From: Bacillota bacterium
GTDB taxonomy: Bacteria > Bacillota > Clostridia > Lachnospirales > Lachnospiraceae
DNA: 64,000 nt
Assembly: GCA_902363515.1 (NCBI GenBank)
Contig: CABJAN010000014.1
Coordinates: 24,972-88,971 of the forward strand
Direction of reading: 5' to 3'
A program made the position numbers and the translations under genes. Shown here piece after piece: positions 11,617 to 20,238 of this stretch. The notes beneath the pieces are model-generated. The model was not told where the DNA came from. It saw nothing but the letters and a program-made list of their open reading frames with translations, and did no database searches. Each line of letters opens with the position of its first letter. The first letter of the stretch is position 1.

Positions 11617-12783
11617 ATGATTCAATTATTAGCAAGAGTTTTTATAAAAAACCAGGAAGATGTAGAAAATCCTAAGGTGCGCCAGGCATATGGAGTTCTA
11701 TGCGGAACAGTGGGAATTGTATTAAATATTCTGTTGTTTGCAGGAAAATGGCTGGCTGGATTTTTAAGCGGTTCTATTGCTATTACTGCAGATGCTTTTA
11801 ATAATTTATCGGATGCAGGTTCTTCTGTGCTTACCTTGATTGGTTTTCATCTGTCAGGACAGAAACCAGATCAGAAGCATCCCTTTGGACATGGGAGAAT
11901 GGAATATATTTCCGGCTTATTTGTATCTGTGGCAATTTTAATTATGGCAGTTGAACTGATACAGTCATCGGTTCATAAGCTGATTCATCCAGAAGCCATT
12001 GAGGGAAGCCCGCTTATTTTGGCAATTTTAATGGTTTCTGTTTGTGTTAAAGTTTACATGGCTTATTATAATAAAAAAATTGGCAAAAAAATTAACAGCG
12101 CAGCCATGGCGGCTACAGCAGCAGATAGTATGAGCGATACCATTGCCACTTCGGCTGTTTTGTTTTCTACCGTGATTTCCATGGCAGCAGGCGTTAATCT
12201 GGATGGCTGGTGCGGTCTTTTAGTTGGAGTGTTTATTCTCTATTCCGGAGTGCAGGCTTTAAAGGATACGGTAGATCCACTTTTAGGCCAGGCGCCGGAT
12301 AAGGCATTGGTTGAGCAGATTCAATCCTTGGTAACCAGCTATCCGGTTGTTCAGGGCATTCATGACATGATGATTCATGATTATGGTCCGGGTAGAAGAA
12401 TCGTTAGCCTTCATGCGGAAGTGGATGCGAAAGGTGATATTTTAAAAATTCATGATGAAATTGATAATATCGAGAGAAAATTACGGGAAACTTTAAATTG
12501 TCATGCCACTATTCATATGGATCCAGTAGAAGTGGACAACGAAGAGGTCAGAAAGCTGCGCCTTCAGACAGCCAAACTAATAGCAGGAATGGAGCTGAAT
12601 TTGTCAATTCATGATTTTCGTGTAGTGAAGGGGGAAACTCATACGAATTTGATCTTTGATGTGGTTGTTCCATTTGAATGTCCTTTAAAAGATAGTGAAG
12701 TGATAGAAAAAATAGAAGAAGGAATTCAGCAGTATCCAGGAAACTACTATGCTGTGATTCAGATTGACCGTGATTTATGCTAA
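11617..12783 (+). CDS. Cation diffusion facilitator (divalent metal/proton antiporter)
   Basis: The protein has the CDF membrane domain in its N-terminal half with about six helices. Metal-site motifs are DAFNNLSDAGSS in helix 2 and DSMSDT in helix 5, and HPFGHGRMEY sits in the loop after helix 3. A cytoplasmic His-rich C-terminal domain (HDMMIHDYGPG, HAEVDAKGD) follows and continues further than usual, giving 388 residues. CDF proteins export Zn, Fe, Mn or Co from the cytoplasm; which metal cannot be read here. It stands alone between two terminators. Confidence 0.9.
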   Translation: MIQLLARVFIKNQEDVENPKVRQAYGVLCGTVGIVLNILLFAGKWLAGFLSGSIAITADAFNNLSDAGSSVLTLIGFHLSGQKPDQKHPFGHGRMEYISGLFVSVAILIMAVELIQSSVHKLIHPEAIEGSPLILAILMVSVCVKVYMAYYNKKIGKKINSAAMAATAADSMSDTIATSAVLFSTVISMAAGVNLDGWCGLLVGVFILYSGVQALKDTVDPLLGQAPDKALVEQIQSLVTSYPVVQGIHDMMIHDYGPGRRIVSLHAEVDAKGDILKIHDEIDNIERKLRETLNCHATIHMDPVEVDNEEVRKLRLQTAKLIAGMELNLSIHDFRVVKGETHTNLIFDVVVPFECPLKDSEVIEKIEEGIQQYPGNYYAVIQIDRDLC

Positions 12784-12790
12784 GAAAGGC

Positions 12791-12833
12791 AGTAAAAAAG
12801 TCCCAGGCATTATGCTTAGGACTTTTTTTACTG
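12791..12833. terminator. Bidirectional terminator between the CDF gene and tRNA-Pro
   Basis: AGTAAAAAAGTCC and GGACTTTTTTTACT form a near-perfect palindrome with A and T tracts on both flanks, suitable for the converging CDF and tRNA transcripts. Confidence 0.85.
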
Positions 12834-12842
12834 ATAAGAAAA

Positions 12843-12916
12843 TCGGGGCAACAGGATTTGAACCTGCGACCTCACGGCCCCCAGCCGTGCGCGCTACCAA
12901 GCTACGCCATACCCCG
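12843..12916 (-). tRNA. tRNA-Pro (anticodon GGG)
   Basis: Read on the minus strand, the sequence starts CGGGGTATGGCGTAGC, forms a D arm, an anticodon stem CACGG/CCGTG enclosing the loop CTGGGGG (anticodon GGG), a T arm with GGTTCAAATCC, and an acceptor end pairing with CGGGGTA. The discriminator base is A and CCA is not encoded. The molecule is 74 nt. Confidence 0.93.
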
Positions 12917-13058
12917 TAAACAAAAAACATTATACCAGATTTTTTTGAAAAAAGCAACTGTTTTTTGAAAATTTAAAAGGTCCTGTCTAAGCTTCAGCAG
13001 ATGGGGCATACAATATGGTATCCGGGAATTTTTTGGTTCTTCAACGTTTATCGGGGGA

Positions 13059-13255
13059 GGGGTAAAAATGTCTCTCAAGTCTTATTATGCCCCTGTCGAG
13101 GGCAAAAGCCCTCCAACCTATAGACTTTTTGCCCTGAAACAATTCGAAATGGTTGCCTTGAGGGGCAAAAACGCTTAATCAAATCTTGCTATGCCCTCTG
13201 TGGGGGCAAAATTTTCTCAACTTTATGAAATTTACCCCGAGACAATTTTGTCACA
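13059..13255. repeat. Imperfect tandem repeat, two units of about 100 bp
   Basis: The segment starting at 13059 (GGGGTAAAAATG...CAAGTCTTATTATGCCC) recurs at 13162 (GGGGCAAAAACG...CAAATCTTGCTATGCCC). The second halves also match: GGGCAAAA...CAAC...GCCCTGAAACAATT against GGGCAAAA...CAAC...CCCCGAGACAATT. GCCC and GGGC runs could pair within each unit. No open frame is present, and the rest of 12917-13290 contains nothing else that is recognisable. Confidence 0.65.
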
Positions 13256-13291
13256 AAACAGAAACAAAAAATCATTCGCGGTAAAATCGTA

Positions 13292-13345
13292 TTGACAAAC
13301 ACCATTATTAGTGATATGGTTAATTACATAAGTAATGAACCATAT
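13292..13345 (+). promoter_or_regulatory. Promoter and palindromic operator of the GntR/ABC operon
   Basis: TTGACA (13292-13297), a 17-base spacer and TATGGT (13315-13320) form a promoter. Overlapping the -10 is a 32-bp near-perfect palindrome at 13314-13345: ATATGGTTAATTACAT paired with AAGTAATGAACCATAT. Its position is that of a repressor operator, most simply for the GntR protein encoded next. Confidence 0.75.
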
Positions 13346-13381
13346 AAGTAGTTGTATAGAAAAGCGAGAGGATGTGAGAAT

Positions 13382-13765
13382 TTGCAGGAACTTTTCAATC
13401 AGGAGAAACCTATATACCTCCAGATTAAGGAAATGATAGAAACAGATATTTTGCGAGAAATTTTCATGGAAGAGGAACGGGTGCCAAGTACCAATGAACT
13501 GGCAAAGCTGTATGCCATTAATCCGGCAACCGCAGCCAAAGGCATTAATTTGTTAGTAGATGAGGGTGTTTTGTATAAGAAAAGGGGAATTGGAATGTTT
13601 GTAACCGCAGGGGCAAAGGAATTAATTCGGAAAAAACGAAAAGAAGGTTTTTTTGAAAGCTATGTAAAAGGGATGCTGACAGAAGCAGCAAGCCTTGGAA
13701 TTACCAAAGAAGAGCTGATAGAAATGATTGTGTCACAGAAAGGAGAGGAATGCCATGAAGAATAG
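13382..13765 (+). CDS. GntR-family regulator, YtrA type
   Basis: The N-terminal winged helix-turn-helix starts with KPIYLQIKEMIE and contains RVPSTNELAKLYAINPATAAKGINLLVDEGV. Only a short helical dimerisation tail follows, as in YtrA-type GntR proteins that repress ABC transporter operons. TTG 13382 behind GAGAGG is favoured as the start; TTG 13352 lacks a ribosome site. Its end overlaps the ABC ATPase gene by 11 bases. The palindrome at 13314-13345 suggests autoregulation. Confidence 0.88.
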   Translation: MQELFNQEKPIYLQIKEMIETDILREIFMEEERVPSTNELAKLYAINPATAAKGINLLVDEGVLYKKRGIGMFVTAGAKELIRKKRKEGFFESYVKGMLTEAASLGITKEELIEMIVSQKGEECHEE

Positions 13766-14639
13766 TGTTTTAGAATGTAGGGAACTGACGAAAAAATATG
13801 GAAAAAAAGAGGTGCTTCACTCTTTAAATCTGAAGCTGGAGCAGGGGAAAATCTATGGCCTCATTGGCAGAAACGGGGCAGGAAAAACCACGCTGCTGTC
13901 TCTTCTTTCTGCGCAAAATCCAAAGACACAGGGTGAAATCTTACTGGATGGACAGAACGTGTGGGAGAATCAGGAGGCTTTGAAGCACATTTATTTTTCC
14001 AGAGAAATCAACCCAAATTCAACGGTGTACTCTGGACTAAAGGTAAAGGAATTGCTTAAAATTGCAGCAGCTTACCTTCCGGATTGGGATAAAGAAATGG
14101 CAAATTCTCTCATTCAGTTCTTTCATCTGGATGTGAAAAAACGGATTTCCAAACTGTCAAAGGGCATGACCTCTATGATTACCATTATTCTGGCCCTGGC
14201 AAGCAAAGCAGAGTTCACATTTCTGGACGAACCGGTGGCAGGTCTGGATGTGGTTGCCAGAGAGCAGTTTTACCGGGTGTTGCTGGAGGAATTTACGGAA
14301 AGCGGCAGAACCTTTGTGGTCTCTACCCACATTATTGAGGAAGCGGCAGATTTGTTTGAAGAAGTAATTTTCCTTCATGAAGGAGAAGTTTTATTAAAAG
14401 AAAACACCCAGGAATTGCTGGAACAGTGCCGGTATGTCAGCGGAAAAACAGAGGACGTGGAGCAGGCAGTACAGGGAAAGGAAACCCATGGAAAACAGAT
14501 TCTTGGAAGAAGCCAGGGTGTGATGGTGCGTTTGAAGAAAGGGGAAGAGCTGGAGCACACAGAACAGGTTACCTTACAGCCTATGAGTCTTCAGAAAATT
14601 TTTGTTTCCCTGTGCAGTGGGGAGGATGAGACCATATGA
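13755..14639 (+). CDS. ABC transporter ATP-binding protein
   Basis: This soluble ATPase (294 residues) has Walker A GRNGAGKTT, a signature-like segment LSKGMTSMI and Walker B FTFLDEPVAGLD, followed by a switch His in VVSTHI. The signature lacks the usual SGGQ and reads SKGM, as in the YtrB/BcrA-like subfamily. The start at 13755 follows GGAGAGG. The two genes downstream encode its membrane partners. The substrate is not predictable; the operon could serve envelope stress or peptide export. Confidence 0.9.
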   Translation: MKNSVLECRELTKKYGKKEVLHSLNLKLEQGKIYGLIGRNGAGKTTLLSLLSAQNPKTQGEILLDGQNVWENQEALKHIYFSREINPNSTVYSGLKVKELLKIAAAYLPDWDKEMANSLIQFFHLDVKKRISKLSKGMTSMITIILALASKAEFTFLDEPVAGLDVVAREQFYRVLLEEFTESGRTFVVSTHIIEEAADLFEEVIFLHEGEVLLKENTQELLEQCRYVSGKTEDVEQAVQGKETHGKQILGRSQGVMVRLKKGEELEHTEQVTLQPMSLQKIFVSLCSGEDETI

Positions 14640-15295
14640 ATAAAAAATATGAAGGCATTTTAAAAGCTGCGGATAACGTAGGGTCTGCAGCGGTTCTTAC
14701 CATCTGTATCGCAATTTTGAGAATTGTTATGAATCCGGGTCTGCAAAGTGTAGAAATTAAAGATATCATAGTCAATTATTCTGGCAGCCTTTTTATTTTT
14801 GTAGGATGTTTTTGCTGCGCTATCTGGGAGCTTGCCTGGTTCACCCAGTATGTACCCTTGAAAATTCAGTATGGCAATACCAGAAAACAGATATTTCTCC
14901 AGGAAAAGTGGATGAAATTTCTGAGTACAGCAGGGATAAGTGCGATATCTTTTATCATACTCCTTGCCTGTGGTGAATCCCTGGATGGAGTAAGAATCAT
15001 CGGGACCATAGGAAGCCTGCTTCTTACACAGACGTTATGTGAATTTATTTCTGCTGTTTATCTGAGATTTCGGAGGATGATGATGGTTATGATTGTGGCT
15101 ATAGCGGGCTGCATTGGGTTTGTGACTGCATATGTGGCTATGGGGATTATGAAAAAGGGAGAGCTTGCTGTCCCAATGAAATTTGCTTTTTTACAGGAAC
15201 ATCCGGTGTATGGAGTCTGCATAATGCTGCTGATTTTTCTGGTGCTTACAGTGTTATCCTGGATTTTCCTGAAAAAAGCGGAAATCAGGGAGTAA
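14636..15295 (+). CDS. ABC transporter membrane subunit 1
   Basis: This 219-residue protein has about six hydrophobic segments and no other domain. It overlaps the stop of the ATPase gene by four bases (ATGA), so it is almost certainly the first permease of this YtrA-controlled exporter. It resembles the sixth-helix ABC-2-like permeases only in overall form. Confidence 0.75.
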   Translation: MNKKYEGILKAADNVGSAAVLTICIAILRIVMNPGLQSVEIKDIIVNYSGSLFIFVGCFCCAIWELAWFTQYVPLKIQYGNTRKQIFLQEKWMKFLSTAGISAISFIILLACGESLDGVRIIGTIGSLLLTQTLCEFISAVYLRFRRMMMVMIVAIAGCIGFVTAYVAMGIMKKGELAVPMKFAFLQEHPVYGVCIMLLIFLVLTVLSWIFLKKAEIRE

Positions 15296-15310
15296 GGGAG
15301 GAAGTGCTTT

Positions 15311-16003
15311 ATGGGAAAACGCTTTTTGGCAGAATGGAAATTAAAATTATCAGATATGAGCATTTATGCAGGAATTATAGCAGTTCTGTTTGTGGCCGGG
15401 ATAGGGATTCAGTATATCATTGGAAAGCATAGGGGGCAGTTTTTCATGGGAACCAATATGGCATTGTTTGCCATGATCTTTATTGCCTGGTTTTCCTTTC
15501 TCATAGATTTTTACATGGGATTTCATCTGGCGGTTTCCTATGGAAGAACCAGGAAAAATTTTCTGCTTTCTGTGATACCTGTTTATGCGGCGTATGGATT
15601 TTTGTTTATGGCAGAGGTGAGACTGCTGGCGGAGCTGGAGAGAATTATTTTGGAACTTACCGGAATAGTGCAAGTACCGAAATGGTTTCACAGCAACTAT
15701 ATTTCCCCAGGGTGGCTGTTTCTCTATGCAGTGCTTTTAACGGGAATTGCAGTAAGTATTGGGACAGTGGTTTGCCGGTACAAGGAAAAAGGAATTGTGG
15801 CGATTGTTGTGCTTTTTTGCTTACTTCCTTTTACGGAAAGAGCCGGATGGCTTGCAGAAGATACCTTAGAAAAAATTTTGCAACATGTTTTTTCTGTTTT
15901 GCAGACCTGGAATCCTGGGCAGCAGGCAGGGATTTTACTGACAGCAGGAGTACTTTTATGTGCAGTTCCCTTTGCCGGACTTAGAAAAGCCAGGGTAAAT
16001 TAG
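15311..16003 (+). CDS. ABC transporter membrane subunit 2
   Basis: This 230-residue protein has about six hydrophobic segments and starts at ATG 15311 behind GGGAGG. It contains the cytoplasmic turn YGRTRKNF; subunit 1 has a similar YGNTRKQIF, so the two permeases are probably ancient paralogues that form a heterodimer. It is the last gene of the operon. Confidence 0.75.
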   Translation: MGKRFLAEWKLKLSDMSIYAGIIAVLFVAGIGIQYIIGKHRGQFFMGTNMALFAMIFIAWFSFLIDFYMGFHLAVSYGRTRKNFLLSVIPVYAAYGFLFMAEVRLLAELERIILELTGIVQVPKWFHSNYISPGWLFLYAVLLTGIAVSIGTVVCRYKEKGIVAIVVLFCLLPFTERAGWLAEDTLEKILQHVFSVLQTWNPGQQAGILLTAGVLLCAVPFAGLRKARVN

Positions 16004-16012
16004 CAAAAATAA

Positions 16013-16041
16013 TTGACGTTTACACGTTAAAATGGTATCTT
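16013..16041 (+). promoter_or_regulatory. Promoter of leuA
   Basis: TTGACG (16013-16018), a 17-base spacer and TATCTT (16036-16041). The spacer holds TACACGTTAAA, an 11-mer that also occurs beside the tyrA promoter (55248-55258). Confidence 0.6.
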
Positions 16042-16082
16042 GTAAGAAGTGAATTGCAAGATGAAATGGGAGGAATAAGAGA

Positions 16083-17738
16083 ATGAAAAATTGCAGGAAG
16101 TATAAGAGACAATATTTTCTTCCACCGGTAACGTGTATGGACTGGGCAGAAAAAGACTATATAGACAAGGCGCCTGTGTGGTGCAGCGTGGATTTGCGGG
16201 ATGGAAACCAGGCTCTGGTGATTCCTATGAATCTAAGCCAGAAAATAGAATTTTTCAAGCTCCTGGTAGAAATCGGATTTAAGGAAATTGAAGTGGGCTT
16301 TCCGGCGGCGTCAGAGACAGAGTATACATTTCTTCGTACATTGATTGAAGAAAATCTGATTCCGGATGATGTAACCATTCAGGTTCTGACCCAGGCAAGA
16401 CCACATATTATTCAGAAAACCTTTGAGGCGGTAAAAGGCGCTAAAAACGTGATTGTACATGTATACAATTCTACGTCTGTTGCTCAGAGAGAACAGGTAT
16501 TTAAAAAGTCCAAAGAGGAAATTTTACAGATTGCCATAGAGGGGGCAAAACTGTTAAAAGAGCTTACAGAGGAAGCAGGAGCGGACTACCGGTTTGAATA
16601 CAGTCCGGAAAGCTTTACAGGGACAGAGCCTGAATATGCTCTAGAAGTATGTAATGCAGTGCTGGATATCTGGAAGCCTGCCAGTGACAGAAAGGCAATT
16701 ATTAACCTGCCGGTTACGGTACAGCATTCTATGCCCCATGTTTATGCAAGCCAGGTAGAATACATGTGTAAGAATTTGAAATACAGGGAGAACGTAGTGG
16801 TTTCCCTTCATCCACACAATGACAGAGGTTGCGGAGTGGCTGATTCTGAAATGGGACTTCTGGCAGGCGCAGACCGTATTGAAGGTACGTTGTTTGGAAA
16901 CGGAGAGCGTACCGGAAATGTGGACATTGTGACGCTGGCTCTTAATATGTACTCCCAGGGTGTGGAGCCAAATTTGGACTTTACCCATATGACCCATATT
17001 TGTGAGCAGTATGAGAAGTTTACGGGAATGAAGATTAATGAGCGAAGTCCTTACAGTGGCGCTCTGGTTTTCGCCGCTTTTTCCGGTTCTCATCAGGATG
17101 CCATTGCCAAAGGCATGCACTGGCTGGAAGAAGAAAAACCGGAACACTGGACAGTTCCTTATCTGCCTATTGACCCAACGGATTTGGGAAGAAATTACGA
17201 TGCAGATGTAATCAGGATTAACAGTCAATCAGGTAAAGGTGGCGTAGGCTATATTCTGGAAACCAAATTCGGCTTAAATCTTCCGCCGAAAATGCGTGAG
17301 GCCATGGGATATACAGCGAAAGCAGTTTCTGACCACACCCAGAAAGAACTTCTGCCAGAGGAAATTTTTGAACTGTTTAAGAGAACCTTTGAACATGTAG
17401 TATCTCCGCTGGATGTGACAGAAGTACATTTCCAGCAGACCAAAGGCGGTTTTTCTACAGAGGTTACTTCTTCCTTTAACGGAAAGGTTCTGACTGCCAA
17501 AGGGGAAGGAAACGGACGACTGGATGCGGTCAGCAATGCATTGAAGAAAGCATACGGATTCCAGTTTGATCTGGTGACTTATCAGGAACATGCTTTGGAG
17601 CAAAGTTCCAGTTCCAAAGCCATTGCTTATGTAGGAATTAAGAAACCGGATGGAAGTCTTGCATGGGGGGCAGGTGTGGATTCTGACATTATCCACGCAT
17701 CCATTGATGCCCTGGTAACTGCCATTAATAACCGCTGA
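16083..17738 (+). CDS. leuA: 2-isopropylmalate synthase (long, LeuA2 type)
   Basis: The enzyme condenses acetyl-CoA with 2-ketoisovalerate in the first committed step of leucine synthesis. The TIM-barrel metal site is visible in WCSVDLRDGNQAL and SLHPHNDRGCGVAD, and the C-terminal regulatory domain gives the leucine feedback site. The length (551 residues) and N-terminus are those of the fungal-like LeuA2 family. It starts behind GGGAGG. It lies 5 kb from leuCD with its own promoter. Confidence 0.93.
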   Translation: MKNCRKYKRQYFLPPVTCMDWAEKDYIDKAPVWCSVDLRDGNQALVIPMNLSQKIEFFKLLVEIGFKEIEVGFPAASETEYTFLRTLIEENLIPDDVTIQVLTQARPHIIQKTFEAVKGAKNVIVHVYNSTSVAQREQVFKKSKEEILQIAIEGAKLLKELTEEAGADYRFEYSPESFTGTEPEYALEVCNAVLDIWKPASDRKAIINLPVTVQHSMPHVYASQVEYMCKNLKYRENVVVSLHPHNDRGCGVADSEMGLLAGADRIEGTLFGNGERTGNVDIVTLALNMYSQGVEPNLDFTHMTHICEQYEKFTGMKINERSPYSGALVFAAFSGSHQDAIAKGMHWLEEEKPEHWTVPYLPIDPTDLGRNYDADVIRINSQSGKGGVGYILETKFGLNLPPKMREAMGYTAKAVSDHTQKELLPEEIFELFKRTFEHVVSPLDVTEVHFQQTKGGFSTEVTSSFNGKVLTAKGEGNGRLDAVSNALKKAYGFQFDLVTYQEHALEQSSSSKAIAYVGIKKPDGSLAWGAGVDSDIIHASIDALVTAINNR

Positions 17739-17767
17739 TAAAGATACTACAGCTAAAGGGAAGAGAT

Positions 17768-18604
17768 ATGAACATTATTTGTGCTATATTAACTGGTCTG
17801 CAGTATGTTGTACAGAGTATCAAAGCTTTGGTAAAAAGAACAAAGATATCGAAAAAGGACAGAAGAGAAAAAGCAGTGTTCGTAGTGGGAAGCCTTGCGG
17901 TAGCTGCAGTTGCTTTTACGTTTCAGGGAGTTCATGCTCAGGGTAAGAATCAGGTCATGGCTCTGGAGCGTGAAGAAGCAGAGGAAGAGGAACAGGCAGT
18001 ATACGGCCTGGAATCCATTATCCAGGGAGTCCTTTTAAGCCAGGATACAGAAAGCCAGATAAATAAAATCGGGACGTCCTTTGAACTTGTATTAGTAGGC
18101 CAGAGAACAGAAAAAAGAGAGATTCAGTCACACTTTGATTTTCCGGTGCCGGATGAGGAGAAACTGGAGAAAATCAAAAATCAGTCGACTGCTTATTCTG
18201 AAAGCCAACTTGTTATGTCAGATGAGGATTATAAAAATCTTCTGAGGATTGTAGAAGCTGAAGCAGGAGGAGAAGACTTAAAGGGGAAAATTCTGGTGGC
18301 AAATGTAATTTTTAACAGGGTAAAAAGTCCGGAATTCCCCTCTAATGTGACCGATGTTGTGTGGCAGCAGACAGGAGGAAACCCTCAGTTTTCGCCTACT
18401 GCAGATGGAAGAATCTATACGGTAACCGTATCAGAAGAGACCAAAGAAGCAGTCAACAGAGCCATAGATGGGGAAGATTATTCCAAGGGCGCTTTGTATT
18501 TTGTGGAAGAGACATATGCAGAAGAGAGTAATATGAAATGGTTTAAAGAGGAACTGAAGTTTTTGTTTAGACACGGAGAACATGATTTCTATACAACTCC
18601 GTAA
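17768..18604 (+). CDS. SleB-like cell wall hydrolase
   Basis: An N-terminal hydrophobic segment (residues about 36-58) is followed by an acidic linker and a C-terminal hydrolase-2/SleB domain (from about residue 150). Diagnostic text is IVEAEAGGEDLKGK and VANVIFNRV, with the catalytic Glu of lytic transglycosylases. SleB and CwlJ degrade spore cortex, but many clostridial paralogues are vegetative. It sits between leuA and thrC without a visible promoter of its own, which is an odd context for a wall enzyme. Confidence 0.82.
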   Translation: MNIICAILTGLQYVVQSIKALVKRTKISKKDRREKAVFVVGSLAVAAVAFTFQGVHAQGKNQVMALEREEAEEEEQAVYGLESIIQGVLLSQDTESQINKIGTSFELVLVGQRTEKREIQSHFDFPVPDEEKLEKIKNQSTAYSESQLVMSDEDYKNLLRIVEAEAGGEDLKGKILVANVIFNRVKSPEFPSNVTDVVWQQTGGNPQFSPTADGRIYTVTVSEETKEAVNRAIDGEDYSKGALYFVEETYAEESNMKWFKEELKFLFRHGEHDFYTTP

Positions 18605-18620
18605 AGAGGAGGAAAACACT

Positions 18621-20114
18621 ATGCAGGTATTATATAAAAGTACAAGAGGAACAGGAGAAGAGCTGACTGCATCCCAGGCAATTTTAAAAGGACTGGCAGA
18701 AGATGGGGGATTGTTTGTACCTACATCCATTCCGGTTCTGGAAACTTCCCTGGAAGAGCTGTCACAGAAGTCTTATCAGGAAGTCGCTTATGAGGTTATG
18801 AGCCGCTTTCTCACAGATTTTACAGAGGAAGAGCTAAAAGCGTGTATTTCCAAAGCCTATGATGAGAAATTTGACACCAGGGAAATCGCCCCTCTGGTTC
18901 AAAAGGGAGATGCTTATTACCTGGAACTTTTCCATGGAGCTACCATTGCATTTAAAGATATGGCGTTGTCCATTCTGCCTCATCTTATGACTACTGCGGC
19001 AAAGAAGAACCATGCAGAGAAAGAAATTGTGATTCTCACTGCTACCTCAGGAGATACCGGAAAAGCAGCGATGGCCGGATTTGCAGATGTTCCGGGTACC
19101 CGAATCATTGTGTTTTATCCCAAGAATGGAGTAAGCCCTATTCAGGAAAAGCAGATGCTTACCCAAAAAGGCGCTAACACCTATGTGGTCGGGATTACCG
19201 GAAACTTTGATGACGCGCAGACAGGTGTGAAGAAGATGTTTCATGACAAAGCGCTGGCAGAAAAATTAGATCAGGCCGGTTTTCAATTTTCCTCTGCCAA
19301 TTCCATTAATATCGGACGTCTGGTGCCTCAGGTGGTTTACTATGTATACGCATATGCAAGCCTGTTAAGACAGGGACAGATTCAGAACAAAGAGACAATA
19401 AATGTAGTAGTTCCGACCGGAAACTTCGGAAATATTCTGGCGGCTTATTATGCAAAACAGATGGGGGTTCCCATTGGAAAATTTATCTGTGCTTCCAATG
19501 AAAATAAGGTATTGTATGACTTTTTCTGCACAGGCTGCTATGACAGAAACCGGGAGTTTATGCTGACCAACTCACCGTCCATGGACATTTTGATTTCCAG
19601 TAATCTGGAGCGCCTTATTTACCGCATTGCCGGAAATGATGCAGAAAAGAACCGGAATCTGATGGAAAACCTGGCACAGAAAGGTCATTATGAAATTACA
19701 GAAGATATGAAAGCAGCCCTTGGGGAATTCTACGGAAATTATGCTTCAGAGGAAGAAACAGCAGAAGCTATCAAAAACCTGTATGAAAAAACAGGTTACG
19801 TGATGGACACTCACACAGCGGTGGCATCTTCTGTATATGAAAAGTACAGAAAAGAGACAGGAGACACAACAAAGACAGTAATTGCATCTACTGCCAGTCC
19901 CTTTAAATTTACCAGAAGTGTTATGAATGCTATTGATGGAAAATTTGAAGCAATGGGAGATTTTGAACTGGTGGATGAGTTATCCAGACTGGCCAAAAGA
20001 GCTGTGCCAAAAGCCATTGAGGAAATCCGTACAGCCCCCATACTGCATAACCGCATAGCTTCTGTAGAAGAGATGCCGGAAGTGGTACTGGAAATTTTAG
20101 GAAGTTCAAAATAA
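18621..20114 (+). CDS. thrC: Threonine synthase
   Basis: The enzyme converts O-phosphohomoserine to threonine with pyridoxal phosphate. The cofactor lysine is in HGATIAFKDMALS, and the phosphate loop is in TSGDTGKAAM. The length (497 residues) matches the longer bacterial class. ATG 18621 is chosen because AGAGGAGG lies just upstream; an earlier in-frame start (18582) lies within the preceding gene and has no ribosome site. Confidence 0.94.
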   Translation: MQVLYKSTRGTGEELTASQAILKGLAEDGGLFVPTSIPVLETSLEELSQKSYQEVAYEVMSRFLTDFTEEELKACISKAYDEKFDTREIAPLVQKGDAYYLELFHGATIAFKDMALSILPHLMTTAAKKNHAEKEIVILTATSGDTGKAAMAGFADVPGTRIIVFYPKNGVSPIQEKQMLTQKGANTYVVGITGNFDDAQTGVKKMFHDKALAEKLDQAGFQFSSANSINIGRLVPQVVYYVYAYASLLRQGQIQNKETINVVVPTGNFGNILAAYYAKQMGVPIGKFICASNENKVLYDFFCTGCYDRNREFMLTNSPSMDILISSNLERLIYRIAGNDAEKNRNLMENLAQKGHYEITEDMKAALGEFYGNYASEEETAEAIKNLYEKTGYVMDTHTAVASSVYEKYRKETGDTTKTVIASTASPFKFTRSVMNAIDGKFEAMGDFELVDELSRLAKRAVPKAIEEIRTAPILHNRIASVEEMPEVVLEILGSSK

Positions 20115-20130
20115 TTTCATAAACAATTTA

Positions 20131-20200
20131 TTGATTCTTGATTGATTTTCGAGTATAATATAAAAGACGAAAATTCGTTATTGTCGTATTTATTATACGG
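20131..20200 (+). promoter_or_regulatory. pckA promoter and hairpin-bearing leader
   Basis: TTGATT (20131-20136), a 17-base spacer and TATAAT (20154-20159) form the promoter. At the predicted transcript start lie two small inverted repeats, ACGAA/TTCGT (20167-20178) and CGTAT/ATACG (20185-20199), which could be operator sites or 5' stem-loops that stabilise the mRNA. Confidence 0.65.
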
Positions 20201-20238
20201 GAATGAAATACTATGGAAGAAAAGAGGTTAAACGTAAA

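Noticed and set aside
13021..13260. CRISPR array at the tandem repeat
   Set aside because: Only two long diverged units without short exact repeats and regular spacers, and no cas genes.
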